Source of the DNA: Proales similis
Taxonomy: Eukaryota; Rotifera; Eurotatoria; Ploima; Proalidae
DNA length: 64,000 bases
Assembly (NCBI GenBank): GCA_019059635.1
Contig: JAGVRJ010000005.1
Location: 930,001 to 994,000 of the forward strand
Direction: 5' to 3'
Shown: positions 10,943 to 23,112 of the stretch, piece after piece
How positions within the stretch are numbered: position 1 is the stretch's first letter
How the letters are laid out: every line of letters begins with the position of its first letter
The notes under the pieces: generated by a model
Databases searched by the model: none
Seen by the model: only the letters and a program-made list of their open reading frames with translations
What the model was told of the DNA's origin: nothing
Translations under genes and position numbers: made by a program

Positions 10943-13238
10943 TGGCAATGGCCGTTTTTCGCTTTAATTCACCTTTTCAGCAAGTTTCTCTTTCATCCTT
11001 TTTCTTCTTCGCTTGGCGTACTTACGCGATAATGGAACAAAAGTGCTAATTTGAATTCAACACATAATTGGGCTTTTTCTTTTATTTTTGCTCGTGAGTT
11101 GATTGGCTCTTGTTCCATGAATTAAAAGTCGGCCGTCTTAACCAAGTGAATTGGCCAATCTGTCGTTTGGGGCCCATTTCAGGTTGGCGGAAAATCCATT
11201 TAAAAATTAATTACATTTCATTTCTATGCAAACTGAGACTGTAGTTCACTTCCGTTGCAGTTTGTTGAACGAGAATTATTCACCTTGCTGAGTGGCTTTT
11301 GTTATGCGCAACAATAAACGGAAGCAAAATAGCCATTTATTTCCTTCCCATTTCTTTTTTTTTACCTTACCTCTTTCTCTATGGCAATCACGTCTGATTA
11401 TTGAAATCATCCGAGCAAGTTAAATCGATGCTTCTGTTCAAATAAATGCAAGCGACCTTAGAAATTCTCCGCCAGGGCGTGCTAAATTATGATCTCAAAT
11501 GGTGATGCAGAAGCTTTAGCAGCTTTCTGCCTTGGGCACTTTCATCATCAGAAAGATGATCTCTTAATAGGAACATGACAGACGCCCCTGAAACCTTCCA
11601 CATGAACGAGTCATATCGGTTTAACTTTGCCTAATTCGGCCTGCGTGTCTGATTACTTGCACAGCCCCGCCTGATGCTCTAATTCGTCAACAGTAGCGCA
11701 AAACGCTAAAAAAAGGCAAGCAAGCGAGTAAGCCATGCAACCTGACTTAATTCACCGTCCCATTGATGACTCCAGCTCACAATTGTGTTCCTGCATCCTT
11801 TCTCTTTCTTTCTCTCTCTATCTTTATTGTTTACCAGTTCGAGCGGAAATATCTTCCTGCAAGAACCTTCTCATGATTTGCCGCGCTTAGATCTCTATCT
11901 GTCCTGTCGTGTAGAAGTCGATCGAATGCCTGTAAACAGCGCCAGTCGGTTTCGCTATTTTTCGACTCTCAATGTAGCGAGTGTATTTGGAGCGAATTTC
12001 TAACGCCTTCGTGGGATTTCTAAACCGACGAGCTTCAGAAATGTATCATGTTTAATGCGTATTGGATCGGAAAGCTCTATTCATGTCTAACTAAAGAGCA
12101 AGCTGAACGACTCGTCTGAAGAATGTCGCCTGATTTGCTAATTTGCAATCATCACAGTAAATTACCGATCTCATTTTGGTAATCATCGGTCTGATAGAGT
12201 CAAGGGTTATTAATTTTGAGTAGGAGAAAAGATTCGGATGATTTATTCGTTTAATTCTTGCACAGCTTCGACCAGAGAGGCATAATCTCGATGCATGCAG
12301 GTAAATAAGGAATCACGCTGTAGATCGAATCTGGCTAGAATGCTGTCGGCATCTCAACACCAGCCGTAATGCACAACTCGCACCACACGAACGCCTATCT
12401 AATATTAATGTTGCAAAAATTCAATCGCACCACGAACAGATTTAAATCGCTTTGCCGCGCCATACGTCATACTCCTTAATCGGTGCCTTAATATATAACA
12501 ATTAAGACGATTTCTCTTTATTTCTCCACGTTTCCTTTTGTCGATTAAATGGTCTGGCTGGGAAGGTGCCGACTAACCGATGAACATTAGATTTTTGAGC
12601 CAAATAAGCCGGCCTGATAAATAGAACTGCCGCCTCCTAGGGAAAAACAGTTGGATGAAATATTGGCAGCGCATTCAAGGCGTGTGTGATTGTGTGCGAA
12701 GAGCATTTGCACAGAAGAGGGCGATGATGATGATGATGATGATGATGATGGTGCTAGTAGTGATGATTAAACAAAGCAGGGCGCAGTAATAAGTGCTAGT
12801 CATAGGAATTCCTAGAAATTCGAGCCACGAACAGGCGTTCCTATTTTTCTGCTCTGTTTGTAATCGCCGAAAATAATTGAAATCGTGGCGGTTTGTTTTC
12901 ACTGACGCTACGAGCGCTGAAATATGTTATCCAATATTTCTAAATTATCATCATTCACCACTAGAGCCTCATCGTCTGATTCACATATATCGCAAAAGCA
13001 GCCTCATTTCTTTGGGCGTTTTTTTTTCTCTTTTTTTTTTTTATTTTGATTTTGATTACCAAGATGAGGCGAATAAAAGGCAATTCATGCGTCGTTCAAA
13101 CAGTGCGCATTAGTCATTTATTTAGTAGAAACAATTCATTAATTGCTGAAAGAGATTTTCATTCTCAAAGACGCTTGCACTTTATTAATTTTTTTCTCAG
13201 TCTCTCTGGGCTAGATTGAAGCAAAGAGACAAGACAAG
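10943..13238. other. Long gene-free interval upstream of the GPCR
   Basis: 2.3 kb, long for this region. I found no conserved coding frame on either strand. It holds a GAT trinucleotide tract at about 12723-12751 and T-rich tracts near 13020-13045. A strong 3' splice-site-like TTTTTTCTCAG ends at 13200, before the GPCR. It may carry regulatory sequence or a 5' non-coding exon of the receptor gene. Confidence 0.4.
12723..12751. repeat. GAT trinucleotide microsatellite
   Basis: About nine uninterrupted copies of a GAT/ATG/TGA unit in non-coding DNA. Confidence 0.9.
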
Positions 13239-14381
13239 TTGAAGACGCAAATGGATTTGCAAGATGAACTGGTGAGCAATGCGAGCAACTGCAGCGTCGA
13301 GTCAAACTATCTCAAGCTGGAAGCAATATGCTACTTGTTCATTATGTGTCCGTTGGCTGTCCTCGGCCTAGTTCTCAACTTGGCCATTCTCAAGGTATTC
13401 AGCGACAAGTCGTTCAACACCGTTACTTTCAAATACCTTCGCCTGATCGCTGTTAGCGACTTTTTCATCTGCTTGGTAATCGTACCATACTGCCTTACCG
13501 CCTATACGCAGCCGTTCAATGAATTCGACTTGTACGGACGTCATCTGTATCTGGCATACGTCTACATACCAGGCGCCAACCTGGCAATAAACCTGAGCAT
13601 GTTCCTTAATCTGCTCGTGACTGTAGAGAGGCTTATTTCGGTCGGCTGGCCTACGCACAAGAACAAGCTGTTCAAGCCATCGCGCTACTACATGTCATGT
13701 GCACTGGTTCTTCTGCTCGCAATCGGCTTCAACATGGCAAACTTTTTCCTCTACAAAGTCGAGCTCTGTCGAAGTGTGATCATCCCACGCTCGTTCACCA
13801 TGGAAAAGTGGTGGAGTATTTACGGCTACCTGAAGGAGGCGTTCACGCGCATCCTACCCATTATTCTGCTGACTCTGTTCAACATTGCTCTCATTTGCAT
13901 AGTCAAGTCCTCTCGGAAGAGAATGAAAGAGAGCTTGTCTATTAAGTTGAACGAGACGCCACGTGGTAGCACCTATTTCAAATTCTTGTGCATTAGCCGA
14001 GCACCCTCAGAAGCAAGCGACTTGCCTTCACGTTCACTGCTCAAGAGCCAGGCAGCCAAGCGAAACAGACAAGAAAACCAGCTAACCTGGATGACCATAT
14101 TTGTTGCCATTCTTTACTTGGCAACCACCATTCCCATGGTGTTTGCTTATCCAGGTCTGCTTTTCAGCGCCGAAGAAACCCAGACGCGAACCTACAAAAT
14201 GTATGCGGTAGCAGTGAATATTTTGGAACTGGTTCAGTGCGCACTGCGCTTCTTAATCTATTTTTGCTTTACAACCCAGTTTAGACATCTGTTTTTGGCC
14301 ATGATTGGTTTTAAACGCCCCTCTCGATCCCAGCAGATGGAATCACAGGCTACTCAAGCCCGAAATCAGATTAATCTTTGA
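13239..14381 (+). CDS. Rhodopsin-class GPCR, peptide receptor-like (FMRFamide receptor type)
   Basis: An intronless frame of up to 380 residues; a second ATG at 13251 would drop four. N-glycosylation sites sit in the short N-terminus (NASNCS). Seven hydrophobic helices can be followed: TM1 about 29-52 with GLVLNLAIL, TM2 with LRLIAVSDF, TM3 with SMFLNLLVTVERLISV, TM4 with SCALVLLLAIGF, TM5 with ILPIILLTLFNIAL, TM6 with WMTIFVAILYLATTIP and TM7 with LELVQCALRFLIYF. The DRY position is ERL, and TM7 has CALRFLIYF instead of NPxxY. These features and the LxVERxxSVxxP pattern resemble invertebrate FMRFamide/neuropeptide receptors. The ligand cannot be told from sequence. The long third intracellular loop has a lysine/arginine-rich end for G-protein contact. 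Confidence 0.75.
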   Translation: MKTQMDLQDELVSNASNCSVESNYLKLEAICYLFIMCPLAVLGLVLNLAILKVFSDKSFNTVTFKYLRLIAVSDFFICLVIVPYCLTAYTQPFNEFDLYGRHLYLAYVYIPGANLAINLSMFLNLLVTVERLISVGWPTHKNKLFKPSRYYMSCALVLLLAIGFNMANFFLYKVELCRSVIIPRSFTMEKWWSIYGYLKEAFTRILPIILLTLFNIALICIVKSSRKRMKESLSIKLNETPRGSTYFKFLCISRAPSEASDLPSRSLLKSQAAKRNRQENQLTWMTIFVAILYLATTIPMVFAYPGLLFSAEETQTRTYKMYAVAVNILELVQCALRFLIYFCFTTQFRHLFLAMIGFKRPSRSQQMESQATQARNQINL

Positions 14382-15092
14382 ATTTTATCCATTTCTTATC
14401 ATCCCAATACATTTATAAAAAATGCCTTTTCCCTTTTAATTTTTCTTTGCAGGCCAAATAATTCCTAATGTGCCTCGAGCTGTTGAAATTCTCACATTCG
14501 TAGACGTTTGATGACTTGCAATAGTACATCATTCCAAATTCACATCACGTTTCGATATCATGAGCTCTATCCCATTTCCTATCAGCAGCAGATCAAAAGA
14601 GAAAAGTGAAACCAAAAACGAGGCGGTTGGCCTTTACCCATCGATTCCTTGCGAATGGAAATAGACCGGAATCGGCTCCTATCCTGCTTGGATTCTTTGT
14701 CCCCTCTCTCATTGAAGAAGCAATGGCTTTAATTGAAAATGTCATCTCTTTGTCATGCGTTTTGCTGGTGCCTAAACTGTCCCAATTAGACACTATGCGT
14801 CACGAATCGGGTTATTCACATGCGTATGGTTGAAATAACTGTGGCTTCGAGTGTCTAGACTAGAAATTATTATCTAAGTTAATTAGGGTGCAAAGCGATT
14901 TCGCATCCGGTCGCATGTGTCTTGTCCGCTTTACTTTGGCTCGGTCTCTTTCGCAAAATTGATTTAACTCTTTTGACAGAGAGGCGATAATTACAAATTC
15001 TTTATTTTCATCAATCAAGTCTAAGAAGAATTAAACAAGAAACTATTTTTCCATTTAGCCGACTTGATGTCGCTTTAAGTGAGCAAAGGAGG
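14382..15092. other. Convergent spacer between GPCR and THOC1
   Basis: About 700 bases between two convergent genes. Short frames on both strands at 14593-14833 overlap each other and have no recognisable domains. Probably 3' UTRs. Confidence 0.4.
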
Positions 15093-17438
15093 CTAGCAAA
15101 ACTCTTTATCGAGTTTTTTGGCGATTACTTCCAAATATTCGGGAATGGTGCGCACATTCTGGTTTTGCATGAAATAGTAGGAGCTTCGCTTGGCGAGCAG
15201 ACGCAGCGATTTCCATGCCCAGTCGTTTTGATAAATGAGCTGGTACTCTTTTTCGACCTGATTGGCCGGGTCGAGTTGATCGATTGCTTCTTGAAAGAAC
15301 TCGTTAAGCGATGGCAAGAACTGTCGCTTGGGATCTTTGCACGCGTCCAGATTGCCGTGGTTTATGTTGCATAGTTTGAGAATCTCCGACTCTCCACTCG
15401 CGAACACATCCGGATCTGACTGGAGCAGGAAGTCGCTGCAAGTCAGCGAGCTCTCGTATTTAGAGCGGCCAGCGATGCTTATTTCAAGACTCTGCTTTTC
15501 TTTTGAGTAGTTCGGGCAGCCATCATTCTTCCACTGGTTCCAGATTTCTTCTCTTTCGAGTAGATGCTTTTAAACAGAGTTATAACCAACCAAAAAATGG
15601 GAATTGGAGAACAAAAACCGCCAACCTGAATGTTTTGGGCGAATTTCTTGCCCGAAGGAGGCGTCTCTTCAATGAGCTTTTTGTAAATCGGCGCTCAGTT
15701 CAAGACTCGTTCGATTCGTTCAAGATAAATTTACTTTCAAAACTCGTTCTCCGGCTGATTTTATCCATTCAGACTGAGCGTCACTCAATTTCTGTGCTTG
15801 TCTATAACAAAGCATTAAAGCAGCCTTTGAATTCGAGCTTTTTTTTCCCTGAGCGTTACGTTTTAAATTTGACCTGAGCGTTTAGGTATTGAAACAAGAT
15901 CAAAAACTGAACAAGAATCTGACGACGAAATGTTGAATCGTTGAGCTGAAGGTCAAGCAGCTAATTGAATTCAAATTAAACTTGGACATGCGATAAGATC
16001 GCGTCTGATTGAGTTACCTTCTCGCTGGTGAGGTATTTCGAGAAGTACATGCCCTGTGCGTGGCCGATTTGCTCGCCGCTATCCTTCTCGTCGTCGAGTT
16101 TGTGGCTCTTGAGTGCGTCGAGCACGTCGCTGGCGTTCTGTTATTAGAGAGCATTAGAGAGCTCTCCGAACTCTTCTCGTTATTAGGTGACGCACTCACT
16201 TTGACAAATTTTTCCCAGGCAGGTTTGTCGAAGCAAATATTCGGCTTGTTGAAATATTCTTGCAACGACCAGAATTTCGTGTACAAATTAAAGTCGATAG
16301 GCACAGTGCTTAAGGGCTCATTTGAATGTAGAAATTGAAGCAATGTAGAACTTTGACCTTGGCTTACCTGTCGCTTTCCATCTCCATCTCATCAGTCTCC
16401 ATTCCTTCGCTGCGATTTTTATTCTTTAATTCGCAGTCAATTAGATTAACGGATTGGAGAGCGCGAAATCTGATTGCCTACAATCGCCTGTTCGAACGCC
16501 TCCAGAGTAGTTGTGTAGCGAGTGAGATTGTCAGAGAAATGACTCATCAGATTCAGGCCGGACTTTTCATTCAGAGGAAACAGCTTGGCCAGAAATAGAT
16601 GAATTCGTCCGCTGAACACGGTGTTTTGCGACTTGGACAATCGTTTGAGCAAATCTTGAATGGAAACTTAAAACTTGACCTTGAAGTCTAGATATTGCTA
16701 ATTTACCGTTGCACATTCGAAGCAGGTAGTTTTTCACACTCGAGTAGAACAGTTCCTGTAAGCGGGTCACATAAACTTGACTTGTGCTGTTCAAAGTGAA
16801 CGATTTAGATTTAGGCTGCTCTTACCGACTTCCACACTGCGGCCGAGTCCTCCAGATAGCAGAACAGCTCAGAGCACTTTTCGATTGTCAAGCTGCTGAA
16901 CATGTCGCTGAGGAGTAGAATCGGCATGTTGGGCGCGCAAAGTCCTTAAGCAGGTTGAGGTATTGCTAATTTTAAACAATTTTCAAGCTTAATCGAGCCG
17001 TGAAGTCAGTTACTTTTTTGGGCGATGCAAATAGACAAGTCCATGATTCGTTTGAGATCGTTGATTTGGGCCTCGTGCTACTCAAACGACGAAAAGAATG
17101 AGAATTAGCGATGAGCGAGCGTGTTGAATGTCAAACCAAATGTTGTAGTGCATATGTTCTGAAAGAATGCTCGACGGCCAGCTTGGACAAGTCATCGTTG
17201 CTTAAAAACAAATTCACATCCTTGGAATCAAATTGTTTCGATGTTCGAGCATGAGAGTTTTTACATTTCCGGCGATATTGACTCTAAACTCTGCTCCAAG
17301 TCTTCCTTCTCTAGACTTTGCTAAAAGTTCATCTCTCAGGTAAGATGCACTTTCACTGATACTGGAAAGCGAACAAACCTCGAAAAAGGATTTTATTTTA
17401 TTAAACGTGCACTTGAGCTCGTTTGTTTCAAGCATCAT
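15093..17438 (-). CDS. THOC1: THO complex subunit 1 (THOC1/HPR1)
   Basis: Thirteen exons, read on the minus strand: 17438-17265, 17220-17137, 17077-17014, 16944-16826, 16755-16707, 16654-16482, 16423-16368, 16308-16200, 16137-16018, 15960-15860, 15801-15735, 15676-15626, 15566-15093; 546 residues. THOC1 is the core THO subunit that couples transcription to mRNP export in the nucleus. Strong family matches are KNYLLRMCN, LLKRLSKSQNTVFSGRI, FPLNEKSGLNL, PIDFNLYTKFWSL, FLILFQYLNAQVKF, EEIWNQWKNDGCP and SLRLLAKRSSYYF. An acidic segment rich in E, M and D sits at the expected place before the PIDFN motif. The protein stops soon after the PEYLE region, so the C-terminal death domain of vertebrate THOC1 is absent. 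The start is uncertain: an in-frame ATG at 17501 would add 21 residues, but a GTGAGT donor near 17507 suggests a 5' UTR intron. Confidence 0.88.
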
Positions 17439-17628
17439 TTTACGGCTCGGCCTCTTGAGTTTAATAAAAATTGACAATCGCAAAAATTGGTTAGAATTCA
17501 CTCACTTCCAAAGCACTGGAAGAAGCAAGAGGCTCTCGAACTCGACTTTGGTTTCAATTTTAAAAAAAAGTTTATTTGCTTCAATTATTCCTGATTTAAC
17601 TATTCAACGAGAACACTGACGCGCAAAT

Positions 17629-18559
17629 TCATTGAGGGAAAGTTGAGCCCTCAAGGTCATATGCGTCGATAATCTCATTCATTATTTTCTCTATGCTGTG
17701 CTGACTGACTTTCTCGTCGAGCGCCTTTGATTTAAAATTGTGACAGAGTGGCGGAGACCAAGTTGTGTTGGGAAGCTGAATTCTTACTCTCCACCATGTG
17801 CGCTGCGCCTCTCTTTCGTACGGTATGGTGATGCCATAGACCATGAGGACGAGATAAATAACCGAGATGGCAGTTTCTTGCGGTCGGTGGCGAAGGAATA
17901 AATCTACAATCTGCAAGTCGCGAAGCATATGCCAGCTGGCCTTAACAGCAGGCGCATTGGGCCCCAGTGGAATCCATTGAGATAAAGAGTCCCAGTATTG
18001 AAGCAGAAACTAAACAATTTGATGACGATAGCGGATCGAGTTGGAAAGCGTTTGTGAATTCTAGACCAACTTTGTGAGGATGTTCGAACTCGAGCTCGAA
18101 AGAAAGCGTTCGAACGACAAAGAGTTCCGTTTTTATGACACTGTTGCGTAGATTCCAATAATCTTGTCCAACATCAAGCGGATCGAGCTCAGGATGAAGA
18201 ATCGCATACAAAACATTTATGACGTCTCGGAGGCGCACCCGTTCCTCTTCGACCTTGCCGCCCAAGTACAACGCAGCTGCAGCGACCAGCTTGTAATTTA
18301 GATAAGTTGGTTAGGAAATTGATTTTTTAGAGGCGTCCAAGGACATACATAGGGATCAAATTCGCCAATCTCACAGACTTGAAAGAACTTGTGAACGATC
18401 ATGCTGGCGGTCGCCTGGCACACTTCGCTCAGTTTTAGCTTGGCACCTAGAGGGCGCGTGGTTTTGAAGAGAGAAATCGAAAACGTGTTTAAGAGTTGCA
18501 CCTGCGTCGAGCATTAGGCGAACCAGCTTTAATTTCTCAACTTCAAAATCGCCCGGCAT
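17629..18559 (-). CDS. CCNQ: Cyclin Q (FAM58-type), CDK10 partner
   Basis: Five exons on the minus strand: 18559-18502, 18446-18349, 18289-18071, 18009-17788, 17724-17629; 230 residues (human about 248). Cyclin Q activates CDK10, which phosphorylates ETS2 and acts in growth and ciliogenesis. Matches are ATASMIVHKFFQ in cyclin-box helix 1, LYLGGKVEEERVRLRDVIN, LFVVRTLSFELEFEHPHK, and the second cyclin fold with AISVIYLVLMVYGI. EEER in the first box is the CDK-binding face of cyclins. All introns are about 55-65 bases. Its stop lies about 190 bases before the THOC1 start on the same strand, a spacing small enough for a shared transcript. Confidence 0.88.
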
Positions 18560-18998
18560 CGATCTAGAACGACTCGACTCAGAGCAGCATTGTCTTTAGA
18601 ATTTCAATTGAATCGGACCAAACGAGTGGACAACTGATTTTAGAGCTGAATTTCAGAGCGAGCAAATAGATAAAGCCACTTATCTATTTCAGCTGAAGGC
18701 GCAATGCTTCGTTCGAGCAAAATTCGGAGCGAGTTGGCTCAAGCGAAAATTCGACTCGATCGGAGACGTTTATTTTGCAGAACTGTGAGATTGATCGACC
18801 GAGCGTCGCTTCAATAAAAACGCTTGGTCCGCGCCAATCCAGCAAACAAATCAAACGGCGATATGCGCGAACGCGAATAAATAGAGGAAAATATGGAGAA
18901 TAAAAATGAAAAATGAAATTAAAATAGAGAATGACTAAAAGTTGAAAGAAATTGAATGAATGACTAAGAAGTAGAATGACCAAGTCTGTCAGTTCTGG
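18560..18998. other. Spacer between AP3D1 and CCNQ
   Basis: About 440 bases between same-strand genes. No gene found. It presumably holds the AP3D1 3' UTR and the CCNQ 5' region. Confidence 0.4.
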
Positions 18999-21900
18999 CT
19001 AGCTGTGTATGAGCAATGTCTTGAACTCGTCAACAATTGATTCGTTCAAGCATTGGCTCGTCGATTTGGCTTCGATTGACACATTTCCATCCTTAATTCA
19101 GTTCTATGATTCTTCATTTAATTTAAGAGCGGCCAGTCTACTTACACTACACTTCAGAAGAACGCAAATCGGATGATTTAGCATCGATTTGGCAAACAGG
19201 GATGCTGCACTAGTGCCAATTGTTTTCACAACTTTTTTTTAAAAAGAAAAGTTTCACATTGTCTGTTCGACTTAGCTTGTCTGGATATAAAATGTACCTG
19301 AAATTCTGAAATTAGACTTGAGAAGCTCAACTGCCCGATTGACGTCGCTTATGTCGTCGACTTTGAATTTGACCTGATGCGACTCGTTTAAAAGTCCGCT
19401 GGTCAATTTGTCCTCGAACTCGCTCTCGTCTTCGGCATATTTCGCTATCAAAAACGACGAGCATGGAAGGTTGATTTTAAAGTCAATTTTTTCCGCAATC
19501 GACGACTCGTTGTTTGACTGAGCGAAATGAAAAGATTTCAAGTTTATTCAGACTATTGACGTCCGACTAGGAGCATACCTTCAGCATGTAGGTGATCGTG
19601 CCTTTGAGCTTTTGCGCATAAGTACAGTCTTTCACCCGAACGGAGTATTCGATTTGATTTGCAACATGTGGCTCGAGTTCGAACGGAAGCCTGAGCGGCT
19701 CGGCGTTTTCTCCTTCAAGCTGCAAATTGGCTGTTTGCATTAGACTCATTTCTAAATTGCTAGCAACACAGTCGCTCGTCAAATTCTCAAATTTCAACTT
19801 GATTATTAGATTGTTCAAGTTGATCTCGCTCGGCATGACCATTTGAGTCTAAATTGACTTGAATGAGACCCAATTGAGATAAGCTTCAGATTATGCGCTT
19901 ACGATTTTAAGATTTCTACTTGACGCCAAAGGTTTGAATGATTCTTCGCCGATCGTTTGCTGCTGGTGGGAAGACGTTTCTTTGGAGTGGCCGTTCAACT
20001 CTTCACCTTGATTGTCACCGTTTTTGCTCTTTTTTGTCTTCTCTTTGCTTTTCTTGGACTTTTTCTCGTCGTCACCAGTGGACTCTAGTTTAACGCTCTT
20101 GTCCTTTTTCTTCTTTTTCTTCTTCTCTTCGGCGGTCCTTTCGTTCTTCGCCTCATCGACATTGGACGCAGTCTCGTTCGGCTCGGTTTTACTCTCGCTT
20201 AGCCAGAAATCTAAATCATTATTTCCTGCTTTGTTCTCGAACAGTTTCTCTTCGCTTGTCGATCGTGCCTCGCTATCCGGTGAAATGAGCTCACTGTACT
20301 CGTTCTCGTTTCTGGCCGCTTGATTTTCAATCGAAACAAGGAGATCAGCGCTGTTGTTCGACTTGTTTCTTGACTTTTTCTCGCTTTTCTTTTTCTTCTT
20401 CTTGTCCGTCTTTGCATCCGATTCATTCACTTCTTGATCATTGGCGCCTTTTCCCGTTTTGCCTTTCTCTTTCTTCTTACCTTTGGCTGCTCTTGCGCTC
20501 TGGAACAGATCGTCCGGATTAAAGCTTTCGTCCAAGGTTATGTCAAGTGCCCTATGCGGGTCGCTCTTGTCTCTAATCTTGTCGTCTTCATCGCTATTGT
20601 CCAAGGCGCCCTCGGGCATCTCATAATCTCTCACTTTAACTACGGGCGCATCCTCTTCTTCCTCGTCCTCTTCGTCTGCCATCACCGGCTTCTCAGATTT
20701 GCTGCTTTTTCCGCCTTGTTTCTTCTTCATCTTTTTCTTAAGCTTTTTGTTCTCACTGTCAATTTTCGACATTCGATAATAACTGTCCGAACTCGTCACT
20801 CCCGGAATGTTTAGCGTGGTCGTTAACTCGATCGATTCAGATCGAATCGGCTTGGGCTCGTTGCCCACTGACTGCTCAGCGCTCACTGTCTCGTTCTTCT
20901 TTTTGCTCGATTTAGTTTTTATATAAAACGGATTCGAGTCGTTGGCCGTCATGCGCGCATCTCTCAGCTTGGCAATGTCCTCTTGACTGAGTTCAGGAAC
21001 AAGTTTTTTCGCTCCGACGCTTTTCGTAGTTCCTTCCGATGTGATTGAGTTGCCGCCATAGCCGCCGAAGGTCTGATTGCCAAGCTTGACATCACGTCTT
21101 GAAGCGAATATGGCTTTTGACGGCTCCTCGGGCTCGCTCTCAGACTCTGACGGCGGCTGGTTGATCCACTGTTCCAAATCAAGACCTTCTGGCACAGGCA
21201 CTTTGCGCTGGGCCTTGGGCGCCACAGGATTAAGTTCGCCCTCAAATAGGCTCTCAAGCTCCAAGTCTACTCTGATCGCTTCCATTTGGCCGTCTTCTGT
21301 CTCCATCGCGCTCTGCTTGTCCAGCATCTTCTTCACATACTTTAATATCTGCAGAATGGTGCAAGTGCGCTCTTGCACTTCGATATGTTCGCTCTGCTCG
21401 AATATTTGTATTTTCTCCGACAAGTACTCGCTCAGCTTTTTGCACTCGCTCAAATCTTGACCCGACAAATTGAATTCGGCCGCTCTGTAAATGTTTGAAA
21501 TGATGAAGGAGTAAAGCTTGAAAATGTTCTGCACAAACGCTGCCTGAATGTGGCCAGACAGACTGGTGACCTTGGATCTGAGCATTGACTTCATGGTTCT
21601 CATTGGATCAGGCAAATGCTGCGGATACTCTCCGCACACCCAAGTGGCAGCGTACAACACCTCGCTTATGTTGCCGGAGTTTTTGTCAATGGCGTTTGTG
21701 AATGCGTGCAGGTTGTCGATCAGAATTGCCATCTGACCGACCATGAACGGTCGGATTGATTCGACCCGAATGGCAACATCGAGCATCTGGTTGGCCAGCA
21801 GCTTGCCGTGCCGTGTGCCCTCCATTCGAGTGAGCTCCACGAGCACAGTCACATACCATTCGAAGTTGCTGACGTATTGGTAGTTGTTCTGGCTGCAAAT

Positions 21901-23112
21901 TTCCACAATCTTGCTCAACAGCTGGTCTCGGTAATGGCTGCCTTCCGCTCGGTTCATGTGATTCATTAGCTTCTTGATTATTTCCATGAGGTTCTTCCTG
22001 GACACCATGCCGTAGAGTAGATCGAGTGAACGCAGCCTGATCGACTCGTCCTTATCGTCCAGACACTGCATAATCAGATCCTTGTGAATTTGAACACTCT
22101 TAGGATGAGTCTGCAAGATTTTGGTCATGGCCAGAAGACCGAGGTACTTCAGGTTCTGGTCCGAGTCTTCGATCAGAATGCGCAGTTTTTGCAGGCAAAC
22201 TTGAACAGCGGCCTCGTGGCTTGGCTGGCCGCCCGAAATCGACACCAGAACAGCCAGCACTGTGTTTATGCATTCGTACAAGAGAGACATGGCCGATGTG
22301 TTGTTGATCAAATTTGTCAACGGTTCAATAAGCTTATTGCCAAGTCGAGGCTCCAGCGGGGTCAAAGCACTAAACAACTTGATTATCTTGATGAGAACCC
22401 AGTTGTTGGTCGACGTGGTCATCAATTTGAAAAATATCGGCGCCAGTGGTAGATAGTTCTTGGGATTTTTCCGGGCCAGCTCACAGATGACGTTCACTGC
22501 GGCCGCCTGCACGCCCGGATCTGGATCGTCGAGCTTTTCCTTCAGGCGAGGGAATGAGGGCTTCAGTGCGTCCGGGTACTTGAGGAATATGCGGTACATG
22601 ATGAGGACGGCCTTTTTTCGAATATAAGGCTTGCTGGATGACATCAAGGAGAGAACGTCGTTGTAGAGGTTCATGGCAATGTCCGGCGTGATAAAACAAC
22701 TCAGTCCGCTCAGCGCAATGCCAGACTCGTACATGTTCTGGCTGCACAGGTCCTTGCGAATCATGTTCGTTGTGAGCATGAGCACGTCCGTTTGGTCGTG
22801 AAAGCATTGAGAGGCTGTCAAATATCCGATTCGCTTGTGAGTGAACTTGGCTGAGCTCATCACTTCGATGATGTTGAACGAGGCCCAGCTGATGTTGTAG
22901 CCCAGCATCTGAAGGTAGCAGAGTTTATTGATGGCATTCGCTTTCACCGCCATGTTGTCTTGTTTGAGCTCATGTTTTATCTCGTCGATGCATTCGCCGA
23001 TGTATTTGGTTTCGTTGTCCTTGTGATTGCGAATGCCGCGCACCAGGTCGTGCAAGTTCTTATCAAATATTTGCCCGATGCTGTCCTTTGCCTTTCGAAT
23101 GGCCGCATCCAT
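18999..23112 (-). CDS. AP3D1: AP-3 complex subunit delta
   Basis: Five exons on the minus strand: 23112-19903, 19848-19579, 19517-19298, 19231-19146, 19091-18999; 1292 residues, near the human length. Delta is the large subunit of the AP-3 adaptor that sorts cargo from endosomes to lysosomes and related organelles. Residues about 1-590 form the alpha-solenoid trunk (start KDLVRGIR-like LHDLVRGIRNHKDNE, then KLCYLQMLGYNISWASF, the sharpest family signature). About 600-1040 is a charged hinge with long lysine and glutamate runs. The remainder is the ear, ending in a small domain with CSSFLIA and ICVLLKC stretches that match human AP3D1. A single 3.2-kb first exon carries the trunk and hinge, while the ear is split by four introns of about 54-66 bases. 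Confidence 0.92.

Noticed and set aside
12723-12751. Short tandem array as a CRISPR-like repeat
   Set aside because: A simple GAT microsatellite without spacers, in animal DNA.
14593-14833. Pair of overlapping short frames after the GPCR
   Set aside because: Mutually antisense, no motif, in the convergent 3' UTR area.
15626-15801. Apparent non-canonical intron in THOC1
   Set aside because: A canonical acceptor at AAAAAG|CTC restores phase and gives exactly the human spacing, so no unusual splicing is needed.
20012-20323. Plus-strand frame opposite the AP3D1 hinge
   Set aside because: A phenylalanine/leucine-rich mirror of the lysine codons of AP3D1. A shadow frame.
21077-22452. Other plus-strand frames across AP3D1
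   Set aside because: Antisense to conserved AP-3 delta coding sequence, with no family features.
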